A stretch of DNA of 64,000 bases from Schistosoma haematobium. Its lineage: Eukaryota > Platyhelminthes > Trematoda > Strigeidida > Schistosomatidae. Shown here in pieces: positions 31,499-44,600 of this stretch. Under the pieces are notes generated by a model. The model did not search any database, was not told the origin of the DNA, and worked only from the letters and a program-made list of their open reading frames with translations. Position 1 is the stretch's first letter. Each line of letters begins with the position of its first letter. Where the stretch lies: contig NC_067198.1 of the NCBI RefSeq assembly GCF_000699445.3, forward strand, positions 5,242,801 through 5,306,800, read 5' to 3'. The position numbers and the translations under genes are program-made.

Positions 31499-34400
31499 CT
31501 ACAAAAAAATTGATTGTAAAATTATAAAGAGAGAAAAGAAAATAATTAAAATAATATGGTATTTTCATTGATAGATCATTACTGAATAGTAAATGAAGAA
31601 TGTCATATTTGTATCTAGCTATTATTACTTGTTTTAAAGAGTGTTAACCGATTTCTACTGACCAGTTATAACGTGGTGGGTTGAAGATGCTCGACTAGCT
31701 TTTGCCAAATTGCATCATTTATGGAGTAGGGGAGAAATCCGTCTACCAACCAAAGGATATTTTCACTGAGCAGCAGTTCGTTACGTCCTACTTTATGGCT
31801 GTAAAACATGACCGATAAGAGTAGAGGATATTCGTAGGTTACCATTATTAGATCATAGGTGTCTTCAACACATTGCTCGTATATCCTGGGATCACCGAAT
31901 AATTAATGCAGTTGTTAGGAAACGGGTATTGGGTGAGGATGGCAAATCAATTGATAAATTAGTGAAACTTCATCAGTTGAGATCAGTCAGTCAGCTACAA
32001 CGTAGGACCAGACACATATATGCATCGGTCCAAGTTGCCATAACTCATCAACACAACAAGATGAACACCGGATTCATAAAAGTAGTTAATTCAGAGGTGG
32101 TAATATATAAAAGAAAGATTGCAATAAAGATATGGTACGAGAAGAAATAATTAGTTCGTAGAAAGAAAGATATGAAGCAATTTTAATCTCCTAGTTTAAG
32201 GGAAGATAGAGAGTGTATACACCTACGCCATTGTGATCGATTCTGAGCCATGTCACCTACAGTCTCCAACCATTGGTTACGATAGTCACGCGGACCCCAA
32301 CCAAGTAGTCTGCATCTACCAACATGGCTCAGACTAGAAGTTAGTGAATTCAAGCACTGATGCCACGTTTTGATTTGGCCGACCCTAACTTTCTTTCAAC
32401 CATCCCGAACACCGGTTAGCATTGCACGTCGTGGTAATCGGTGTTCGGGCATAAGTAACACATGGCCCAACCATCTCAGTCGATGAAGATTCATAACCTC
32501 ATCAACTGATTTACCATCATTACCTAATACCCTGCGTCTAACCTCACTATTACTTACCCGGTGATCCCAGCAGACGCCAGCAATATTTCTAAGGCATCTG
32601 TGGTCAAATACTAGTAGTTTACGAGTGTCTCCTACTCTTAATGGCCATGTTTCGCTGCCGTAAATTAAAACAGAATGGACTGCCGCGCAGTATACTCGTC
32701 CTTTTATCGAGATGGCTGGGACACGTGTTACGTACGCCCAACCACCGACCGCCCCGACGTGCGTTGTTTTATGGTGTACGAGTAGGTTAGGAGAAAGCTA
32801 GGGACGGGCAGACCAAAACATGGCACAAACCCATGAAGTCACTGACAAGTGGACTGAGTCATGTAGGTAGGTGTAGACTACCTGGTTAGGATCCGGGAGA
32901 CGATAGCAGCTGAAGGTTAGAAACCTTGAATGACATGGCTTAAAATCGTTTGCAATGGCGCAGGTGCATCCACTCTTTGTGTTCCCCCAAGTTCTAGTCT
33001 TCTGAATTCTTCATGTCCTTTATTTTCTTTTCAAATATATTTCACTGAATTATACTTCTTGAATAACATATTCAAACTCAAATCTTTCCGATTACTGCTT
33101 ATACTTTAACTACCTCTACCACTATGGGATTTGAATCGACAATTGTATCTGTGTGCTAATGTGGTATGGCAACTCGAACTGATGTACGTACGTACGTACG
33201 AAGTTCTACGTTGTTGCTGACTGACTGGGTTGGAGATAGTTGATAGGAAATCCTGAACTTAGATTTCGTGTTATTTGGTACTACTCAGAAATGTGTACTA
33301 GTAATTTTTTTGGGGGGGGGTTGAATGGGTGCTACCTGGCAAATTCGATTCCAAAGCACTGAGCTTTAAGTTTAGAGATGTTACAATTGAGCTATCCAGG
33401 TTGCAACTGATCTCCTATATGACTGAGATGTACACACAATTAATCGATCACTGAATAATGATAAATGCCATGTATGTCAAGCCTATTTTAGTGCAAATCA
33501 AATTCTATCAATCAAGTTGCAATGTGACTACCAATCGCGGCCCGTATAGTTCAGTGGTAACGTCCCTGACTACAAAGCTGGGTGACACGGGGTCGAATTC
33601 GCTAAGGAGCATCAGTTTCTTCAAAATTACTGGTACAACTTGCTGACTATCACCAAATAGCATGAAACCTAAGTTAAGGATATCCGGTCGACTACCTCCA
33701 ACCACCACATTACATATTAACATGGTGTATGCGATATCGAGTCACCTATCTATTTGAAATAAGAAGGATCTGACATACATGACATTGATCACTACCCTGT
33801 GATCAACCAATTGTAAAAAAATTAATTAACTTGTCTAAGAGGCTAAACATCACATTCACTGTTGATGTAAAATGATTGGAGCTAGTAACTAGAAAAAACC
33901 AGTATTTAGGTTTCGTATTAGTATCAGTAATGCATACCTATATCGTCCCAGACTTTGGAGCTAGATGAAATAAATTCGAATCTCAGAGGGACAGTTGAGA
34001 TTCCCGGTACTGCTCCCCGGCAAGTACCATATAACACAAAATCTAAATAAATGATTTCTTCCCAACTACCTTCAATCGCCCGACAATTGTCATTTCATGT
34101 AGCCGTAGCTCAGTGGTTATAGCATTCAAATTTTAGCCACCAATATTTAGATTCAAACCCTGCTCCATTTGCTTCGGTTCGGGCAACCAGGTAATACCAC
34201 TAACCCCCATACTTAGAAAATGGTTAAAAGAATATGTATGTGATCACTGACTTATCGTTTAAATTATCATTACTACTTCCAAGTTGATCAATTAGGAATT
34301 TATCTGTTACATTAAAGGGTTCCAGATTCACATTTCAATTCACTTATATAGACTTTTCCAACTGGGTAGGTATCATTATTAGCTTTGATACATAAAAATA

Positions 34401-37400
34401 CGACCCAAAATCGAGTGCATGTACGCGTATATAACAGGAGATTTGTTAGTTTACTCAGAAATCGAAAATCAAAGGAATCGGTGTACAAAAAACATCAGTC
34501 AGTAAAACTAATAAAAATAATTGCATATCTAAATTGCCATAGATCTATGTATGCTCAAGAAACAAAAAATCGAATAACACATCTCATATACCATCAGTTA
34601 ACAGTAAGTACTGAAATCTTAGGTACAAGCTAATCTATTTAGCTTTGAGTAACACTGTTTTGTGTGAGGGCTATTGGTACTAATATTCCAACCTCAATGA
34701 TTCGATATTTTGTAATAAATATCAAATGGAGCAGTGACTTAATGATTAAAGTGGTGAAATTAAATTATACTTGAAATATTGAGAGACTTCAGGAAGTGAC
34801 CTTAAGAAATTTTACCCATTTATTAGCTGAGTAGAAGGCAAATGTTATAGAGGAGTAACCGGTTGATGGGATTCAAAATCAAATTATATCCTATACAAAA
34901 GAACTCGTTTATATGACTCTAGATTGTTTTAACTTTACAGCATTTAAAATGGGGGGAAAAATTGTTCTTTAGATATGACTATATTGCTTCAATATTATTA
35001 GTGTAGATACCAGTTATAGAGTCACACAATTAACTAATTATTATGATCATATATCGGGAAGCACCTATACGTTATTCAATTATCTGTATACATGGTAGTC
35101 CTCCATTGCACACGTCATACATAAATGAATAATTTTTCTGTATCGGTTAGGCTATAACAAATAGACAACCTTGAAAGATCTAACAAACACTCTTGACTAA
35201 GTCCCGAGTTACACTAAGTACACCCTTACAAATACAATCTGCGTCAGAAGTAGACTTTTCTTGGAATTTAGCATTTACCGTAGTTACACTATATATATAT
35301 CAATTTTGAGCAAAAATTTGAAACACAGCTATCTTACATCTAATTGATTCGTCAGTATAGTATATTTCTGTCATTAAAACATTCAGGTTTTACCAGTAGG
35401 TCGAAGGTTTCAATGCTTCTCTACTTTGGTTTGAGGATCCAGGTAGCAGATCATAAATATAAAGTGTAACTCAATCTACGTTATATAAACATGTACTTAC
35501 TAAGTTAGTTAAATCTGTTCAGTAAATATCGAATTTACTATTTCTGAGCACACATAGAAATATAACAGTAACTTGTGTCTATCAATAGATAACAATTATT
35601 TGTAATTGGGTCATCACGTCAACCAGGCATATATGTTGGTATATGTTCATCCTGTGCGGATTGCCTTGATATTACCATCTTATTTATTTATTTATTTAAA
35701 CACATAAACACTGGTACAAGGAGGCATCAAATACATATGCACCAAATAAATCATTCGGTTTGTTTGAGGGCTGGGATACTGCCCGGGTGCCCTAATCGAA
35801 ACAGGTGGTTTTTTAGGGGCAACACCCGGAGCCTTTGACCTAAAAGTCTAATCCACAAGGCAGTGGAGCAACGTCTGGAGATGCAGTCCCATGGTATCCG
35901 GCGACCAACAATTGGTTCATACGCCTATTTTTCCCTCACGATCCTGTAGTCCATGTGCACTATTGGTTTGGAATTGTGGTTTTCCAACTCCCATAGGTGG
36001 ACTATCCGTGTCCACCAAACCGGTTAAAGCGCCGTACATTAGCTTTTCGTCCTCTCAGTTTCGTCAACAACGCCCTCGTCGCGAGATGACAGTGAGTAGG
36101 ACTTCTCTGGCGGTGGTTATATGTACGTGGCCATGTGAGAGCAATTCAATAGGGAGAGCTGACTCTCCCTATCAAGTTACAAGCATTATAAGCAGAGATG
36201 AATAGTGGCTAGCAGCGGAATTCAAGACGCGACTTTTTGTCCTATTCGGAACTCGTCAAATGGATGTACCTGCATCTCAGAGTTGATGTCCAGTCTGGGA
36301 CTCCAACCCAGTACCGTCCACTTTAAACGCCATCATGTTACCTACTTAGCTACTGAGTCCAGACAACTACTAGCTTGTGCAATTGGGTGAAGTTTTAATT
36401 CATTGATGTTAACGACGACAATTGATCAGTCTTCATAGCTCATTCAAATGAAATTTGTGATTTTTAAATAAAGATTTTAAAAAAAAACACGAATGGGGAT
36501 TATATGTCAAATAAAGATTTTTAATAGTTGAATCCAAGAGTCGATCTATGCTTAAAAAAAAGTTACTATAATCTCCACAAAACGCCACTGTAATAAAATA
36601 AAGATTTCATATATTCTCTGTCTGTTTCTATGTGTCTCCTTCTCTCATGTATTGACTACTTTCAAAATAACGACAATATGACCTTTGTCTCTTTCTTGTT
36701 TTGTTTCATTAGGTCAACTTAAAACAAATATCATAGAAAAATGTGCGTATATATATATATATATATTCAACGGAAGAAATGAGAATAACATAAGGAAATA
36801 ATTCAGATATCAGCAAGCCTATAAGCACATACACACACACACACACAATGTGTGATTCAACAGGACATAAAAACGATAGCCAAAACAACAACAAATAAAT
36901 AAATAAATAAATAATGATCAAATAAATGATAAGAAATTCTTGTATACATTTGTAATATTGCTTGATTTGTAATGTCGCTAGTTCCACAATTAGTCATTTA
37001 CAACTAAATGGGGAAATCAAAAGACTTAGTCAGTCATACAAGGATTAACGTTATTAGTAACGTTTCAATTTCAATAATTGTGTTGTATCGAACACATTAT
37101 TTTCATCTAGTGACCGAGTGTTGTATGTTGGAATGTTATTTTTACTAAACATTCTATTTCGAGTCTCTGAAATTATCGGCAACTATTTGCTATAAACATA
37201 ATAGCGTGACGCAGTCCTACATGTCGAATGGAAAACACACATATGTTGCAAAAATTAGGGTTTGAAATGGGATCTCGGATGAAAATTACACGATAACAGC
37301 TAGCATCAGCCCGATTAATGAACAGAACAGAGGTCAAATGTGCTGGATATATTCATTAATAGGTATCCGCTCAGTAGTTGAAAGGTGATGTCTTAGCTGA

Positions 37401-38549
37401 GACACTTGGAGCTCAATCCCTAGTGTGGTCCTGAATGTGTAGTGTTGCTGAGGAGTAACATACCAGGACGAAACAACTGTTCGTTACTTTCAAGTTTTTA
37501 ATGATCCTCCGACTGAAATCAATCCATAACTGTTGAATATAAAATGCTCAAATCAACTACATAAACCATAATACAATATTTTTCAATCAGCTTTTACAGT
37601 AGTTTCTATTATTATAAGGGCTAACCTGTACGAAAAAAATTTAAAAAATTACTGTGGGCAGAGCAGCATACAATTACAATGAGAAAACATGAAATCATGA
37701 GTCAAATTAAATCGGTGTTAAAAAAAAGGTAGATTTGAACAAAAAAGACAACACTTACCAAATATATGTTGATCTGTAGAATGAGGTGTTGACAGACTTT
37801 CATGATTAGGCCACTCTGATGAGAGACCACTGGTTTTTGATAGAGAATGTGAAGATGTTGGAAGAGCACTATTACTTTCATGTTGTGATGTTAACCAGTT
37901 GTGATTTGAAGAAGAAACAGGCGGACCACTACCACCATTAACGTCACAACCACCTTGATGTTGAGATGATGATTGTCGAAAATCACTATAGGCTGAATCC
38001 TCACCGCTACCCGAACAAGGTGCGTCACCTAGAGACCAACTTGTAAAATGATGTGGAACCGGAGAGAAAGACGGAAGTGACGGGGGTGGGTAGTCTGGAG
38101 GAGGAGGTATAATCTCTGCAAGTGACAGTTGTCTACCACGTGACGCCTGTTGCATAACACCATAATCCATAGGTGCATGATCAAATATTACAGGTTGAAT
38201 CACTGATACACTAGCATACGGTGTAGCATGATCTTCTGATGATGGATTACGTGAACTATGAGTAGGAGGCAAAGGTAAACATCCATTCGGTAATAAATGA
38301 GTTGTACCATTGTGCATAAGCTCTGATGGACAATGAGTGCCTCCAGATAACACTAAAAAGTAACGATGAAAGAAATCGACTAAAATCACAAACGATAATA
38401 GTTAATTGTCAACAGTGAAATTATTAATATTTAGACAAACTTACTGACTTAAATCAAAAAAAGTTTTACCACATAAACCTTAATTTATAATGCTTCATAC
38501 GATGTTATTTATTTATTTATTTGAACACATAAATATTGGTACAAAGGGG

Positions 38550-38635
<86 letters not shown>

Positions 38636-41600
38636 GCGCCACACAATAACAATGAGAATGTGAAGTTCAAATAGCAAAAGTACAGTCACAAAGAATTCTT
38701 CCACTTAAGGAGATTACGTCTTCTTTTATAAAAAAAAAAGTAAAATAAGGTTACAGCAGGATACACAAACTTCTCGACTACGTCTATCTGCTCACCATCC
38801 AGAGTGAGTACAGGATTGGAATCCTGCCAGCCTTGTAGAAGTACTTTGCACTTCGAAGGTGCAAAGCACATACCGTACTTACGGACATTGATTGCCAACT
38901 GATTAAGTGCGGATTGCATGCCTTGGGCGTTATCATACAGTAAGACAATATCGTCCGCATACTCAAGGTCAAGAAGTCTTTCTCCAGGCAACAGATCCAC
39001 ACCACCATTACTTACATCCATCAGAGCTGTTTCCAGAATGTCATCGACGGCAAAGTTGAAGAGGAATGGTGAGATTGGGCAACCCTGTCTGACTGCACTG
39101 CTCCAATGGAACAAGGGAGAGAGGTGGTTGTATGCCATCATTCTGCCTGAGGTGTTTTTATATAGGGCTTTTAGGATGTTAATAAACTTCTCAGGCACAC
39201 CCTTCTTCAATAGACAATCCCAGAGAACAGTCTTATCCAACGAATCGAAGGCAGCCCTGATGTCCAGAAACACTACGATTGTTGGTCTTTGATAAGTATG
39301 ACGGTGTTCTACCGTTTGGCGTAGGGTGAAGATATGATCAATACATCCTCGACTGGAACGAAAACCAGCCTGCTCCTCGCGAGTCAATGTTTCTCACGTT
39401 TTGAACAACCTACGAAGTATGACGGAAGCCAACAGTTTGGATGCAATCGGAAGTAGACTTATCTCCCGATAGTTCTTACAGGAACGACGTGAACCCGTTT
39501 TAAAGATAGGGACAACTATCAACTCATTCCATGACGTTGGTACACTCTCTAGTTCCAAAACCTTTGTAAACAACGTCGTCATTTTCTTAGCCAGAAAGTC
39601 ACCATCATCTTTAAAAAGGGTCAGAGGTGAGTTATCTGGGCTCGGTGATTTGTAGCGCTTCAAGAGCTGGAGTTCCTTGTGGACTTCCGTCTCATTTGGT
39701 GGATCAGTCGTCACGGACCATGGAGGGAAGGACAGACTGATTGATATTGTCGGGGCAGCAGACCATTTGAACTGCCCTTCGAAAAATTCTGCTTATCGTC
39801 CAAGACGTCGATGGATGTTAGTGATTGGCATCCGGTCATATTCATAGATTATTCCGCTCACACCAGACTTCTTGCTGCCAATGGCTCGGATGACTTGAAA
39901 AAGCTTCCGGTAGTTACCACATGCAGCTGCTACTTCCAACTAGTTAACGCGCTCCGGACCACCAGGTTTCTCGGTCCTTACGCACGCTTTGCCCAATTTC
40001 ATTACGTAACAGTTGTCGTTTGTGGGCTTCAATTATTTGTAAGGAGCCTGAAGAAGCCCAGTGCTTATAAGCGGGACGTTTCGCGAAGCCGCATGTGACT
40101 TTACTCGCCATTATCATGGCGTCGTGCAATTGCAACCAATGCTCATCTATACTTTTTGGTGGAATGGAAGCTAGCCTAGAACCTAGCTCGGTTCGATACT
40201 TACAACAGAAATTGCAACCAATTTACTAACACATCAATCCGTTTAGGACGATGAATTTATTGGCCACTGAAAAGTAAGGTAAGATTGGACGAAAAAGGGT
40301 ATGATCAGAGTCCAGATAGGTACTCCAAAAAAAGCGGCAGTCTTGTACACAACCACGTCAGCGGTAGCTGGTTGCGATGTGATCATTTTGAGTCCAGGCT
40401 TGAGATGCAGATGGAGGACTCCAGGTGGCACATAGGCGATGACTGTGCCGGTAGTTAGTGCTAGCCAGAAATAGGTTGTGGTCCGTGCACAGTTGCAGTA
40501 GACGGTCCCCGTTATCTGTCCTGTGACCAACAAGTTCCCATCGGCCACCTAAACGACTCTCTTCTGTGCCTGGACACCCGACCTGAGCATTCAAGTCTCC
40601 GGCTAGTACTACAATATCTATCGAACGCACTTTCTGGAGAAGAACAGTTGCATCCGGGCTGCAATCTGTTGGAGCATAGGTGGAGATGACGAAAAGATAT
40701 CATTTCTCACACCAACTTCTTCTACTTTGATGGAGGTTCCTAATCTAACAGCACATAACCGACTGTTAATGGGGATTCAATCAATTAGTGCTGCTCAGCT
40801 CTAGAGCTTAGTGCGACAACAACGCCTGCAAGACAAGACGAAGATGCCACAGGGTCCCCGGATAAACGCACATAAAACAAGCTTTTCGAAGCGAAAGATG
40901 GGGAGCGAATTTATAGTACTTTACTAGAGTCTTGAGTACGGGTCTCGGATAGACAACAGACGTCGATATTAAAACTTTCTAAAGATATAGCCAAGCCTGT
41001 CTGTTGTCCGATCTGCGTTAGTGTGTGAACGTTGAAGGAGGCCAGTTTGAATGGTTTACGTGGTTTCAGAAAGACTGTTTCAATATTCGTAGTCGGTGGT
41101 AGCATCCAACTTCCAACCAATCAGTGTCTTGAGGTTGTTTAGATAGGACAGGATTTCCACCATAGGCGAGCTGCTGTATAAGTCGAAAAGTAAAATACGC
41201 AAAACGAGAATAAAGGAAAATACATGAGTGACGTAGTATAAAAGAAATAAAAGCGAATGCTATCAAATGATTGTGATTGAGATCTGTCTAAATGCGAATT
41301 GAAGCGAGAATATTTTTTCCAGTAGTAGTCATCATTTGGTTTGTGTGAGGGCTGTGATACTGCTCGGGTTCCCAAACTGAAGCAAGTGGTTTCCTTAGGG
41401 GGCCCCACACCCAGAGGCTTCGACGTAAAGGTCTGATCCACAAGGCGGTGGAGCATCGTAAGGAGGTGCAGTCCCATGGTAGCCGGTGACCAACGACTGG
41501 TTCATATGCCATTTTCTCCCTATGGATACTGGGGCCCATGTGCACCATTGGTTTGGAATCAGCATTTTCCAACTCCCCTAGGCGAACTCTCCATGTCCAC

Positions 41601-44600
41601 CAACACTGTTAAAGCGCCGGACATTCGCTTTTTGTACGATGTTGGAAAACGGTTACACTTATATGCATGACAGTTTTTTAGACCGATCCGAAAAAGAACA
41701 AACGCACTAATCGACGAAATTTACGAATTTGTGAGTGATGTAAAATGGACGAAATTTTGAAAAATGTTACAAAGACGAATAGCATTAAACAAGTTGGACT
41801 TATATAGATACATTTAAATATTAACTGAGAATGAAAATGACAGTATTAGCTTTTGCAACATAATGTATGTGAAACATTATGCTATCACTTACGATCACAA
41901 AACGAGGAATTAAAATAGCGCTAACTTTTACAAAACACTTAATGAATACTTAATCAATTGGTTAATGAGAGTATGGTTTCATCTTAAAGGGAAGTTAAAT
42001 AAGCTGAAAAATCATTTAAGAAACGATGACTCAGAGACTAACTCATTTAATTTCCAGCCATAATGTCGTACATTTGATCTCGCCCCACCTAGTTCGTTAT
42101 GGTCAATCGTGGATAGTATTAGTAGCCACCCATACTTGCAGTGCAGTCTGAATGTGATGGAAGAGTTGAACTACGAGAATCACTAAAACCAGCGATCGAT
42201 GAGACTAGCCGTTTCGTCTTATTTCAGGAACATCTTTCACAGAGTATAATTTAGGGACCTGAATAGGATAGCCCAACCGTTGCTGCTACCTTGACGTGGC
42301 GGTCGGGCTTGCTTACTGTGATGAATCAATCGAGCTATACTGGCTGGGACAATCATTCTTCAAGACCATACCAAGACAGACAGGTCGGTTGAAGACCAAA
42401 AGCACCAAACCGAAGGTCCGAAGGCGAAGTCGTACTGCTGACTGTACAGAGGTGTGACGGCAGTGAGATGTTTCCTTCAGACAACCAGCATAACAGCGAT
42501 ACTGCCTTCCCACAAGGAGGGGTGGAGTTAGAAAAGGTCGACACTAAAAAATGTACATCTCGCCTTATCCCACGGATATCCGTTTCCGGCGGGAAGGTTC
42601 CAATAAGTACGGAGCTAACACGAAAATTACTCATAAAAAGGTCGTATGTGGCCGACCTCAAGCAGTTGTCCCTCGGGCATTGTGGTCACGCTCTCAGGTC
42701 ACCAAGACCAACTCTAACCCAATTTCCTTTTCAGGTACCTCTAGAAGAACTGTTCCACAGTGTGGACAACCATGAAGTGATAACCACCCTCATACATCCA
42801 ACAGCACTCAAGATCACTATATTCATAATCAATCTCCCTCTTCGATTCCTATTATTCCTCCTTCTTTGACTTTTAACTCTAAGCTTGCTCTTTTGACTTC
42901 CTCCTCAAGTGTCACCATAGCCAACGATTCTAGTGCTCAAAACACTGTCCCAGGTCTACTGAAACCTCGCTCCAAACTACACATTGGAGCCTTCGACTCA
43001 CGCGCACTATGTCAAATCAGTCAACAGGCTTCCTTGGCTAGAACCCTGAAATCTCGTACCATTGATCTATGTTGTGTCTCTGAAACACGCATACAGGATC
43101 CTAGTGTGGTCATCATCCATCTGAACTTCTTCAGAAAGCTAAACATTCAGACATAGTACTCTTAGCAGGTGACTTTAATGCTCAGGTAGGTAGCTTAAAC
43201 CAAGCAGAAAGACATTTAGGTGGGCATTTTAGTATTCCGGCTCAGCGAACAGATAATGGTGATCGTCTGCTGCAAATGTGCTCAGACAATCGTTTATTTT
43301 TAGCAAGCACTAATTTTAAGCATAAGGAGAGACATCGTCTAACATGGCGACCCCCTGCACCAAACTAGCGATAGACTTAAATAGACCATATTGCCATCAG
43401 TCATCGCTGAAGAGGCTCAACAGAAAACTGTCGTTCGTTCTGGAACACCTGTTTGGACTCCGATCATGTTCTAATACGAGCACGGGTTTACTTGCACCTC
43501 AATGGACGCAAAGAAACCACATTAAGAAAACCCAATAGTCTAACTCAGTGACGAGGAAGCCAAAAGTAGATTTCAGGAACAACCAGGGTCACAGGTAGTT
43601 CTGAAAACGAGGTTGACCCAAATGTTGCTTGGAAAGATATGCGAACAGGTGTGGAAACAGAATTTACATCTATTAATGATTTGAACCAGAGGGTTACGAA
43701 AAACCAATCGATCTCTACTGAGTTTATTGCACTGATAGATTCTCGAACACTCATCCCATCAGGCTCTGAACACGATGAAGAGCGAAAACAAGACAGATAT
43801 AGGTTAAACAAAAGTCTGTGGAACGACCGTGAGCGGTGGTGGGCAACGAAAGCAAAAGAGATGAAAAAGGCAGCGACTGTAGGTAACACCAGACGGCTTT
43901 TCAGACAAATAAAAGAAATTGGAATTAATAAGTCAAGTGTAAGTCAGACTATTTCGGAAAAAGACGACACTCTCATCTGCTCTCAGTCCAGACGTTTAGA
44001 ACGATGGGCAGAACATTTTAGAGAACAGTTCAACTGGCCTTCAGCTACTCTACAACTACCCTCCATTCCCAGACAGTGTGAATACAACATTGAAGTAGGT
44101 CCCCCAACTCTAGCTGAAGTCCAAGACTATAGCTAATCTGAAACGAGGAAGAGCAGTTGGTCCAGATGGGTTGGCTCCAGAGGTCTTTAAGGATGGTGGT
44201 CCAATTTTAGCGATTAGGTTGACTAGTACTTTAGCTAAAATCTGGGAGTTAGACGCTATCCCATCTGACTGGTCACAATCACTGATTGTCCCAATATGTA
44301 AGAAAGGGTCAAGATCATCCTGTGATAACCATAGAGGGATTAGTTTGACTAACATAGCATCTAGAATAATAGCCTCAATAACGATCGGGCGCCAAACTAA
44401 GACTCGTGAACTGCAAACACGAGAAAATCAGGCTGTAGTTAAACTTGATCGTGGCTGCATCGACCACATATTCACCATTCGTCATGTTCCAGAACATAGG
44501 CATACTTATCGGCGTCCGACAATGGTGGTCTTTTTTGACTTAAAAGCAGCATTTGACTCGGTAGACCGCGAGATTCTGTGGCAGTGTCTGTCATTGAAAG

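Noticed and set aside
42110..42260. Possible further hammerhead (GACGAAACGGCTAGTCTC, minus sense)
   Set aside because: GAAA and a TC cleavage site exist, but the CTGANGA box and a stem I partner are missing.
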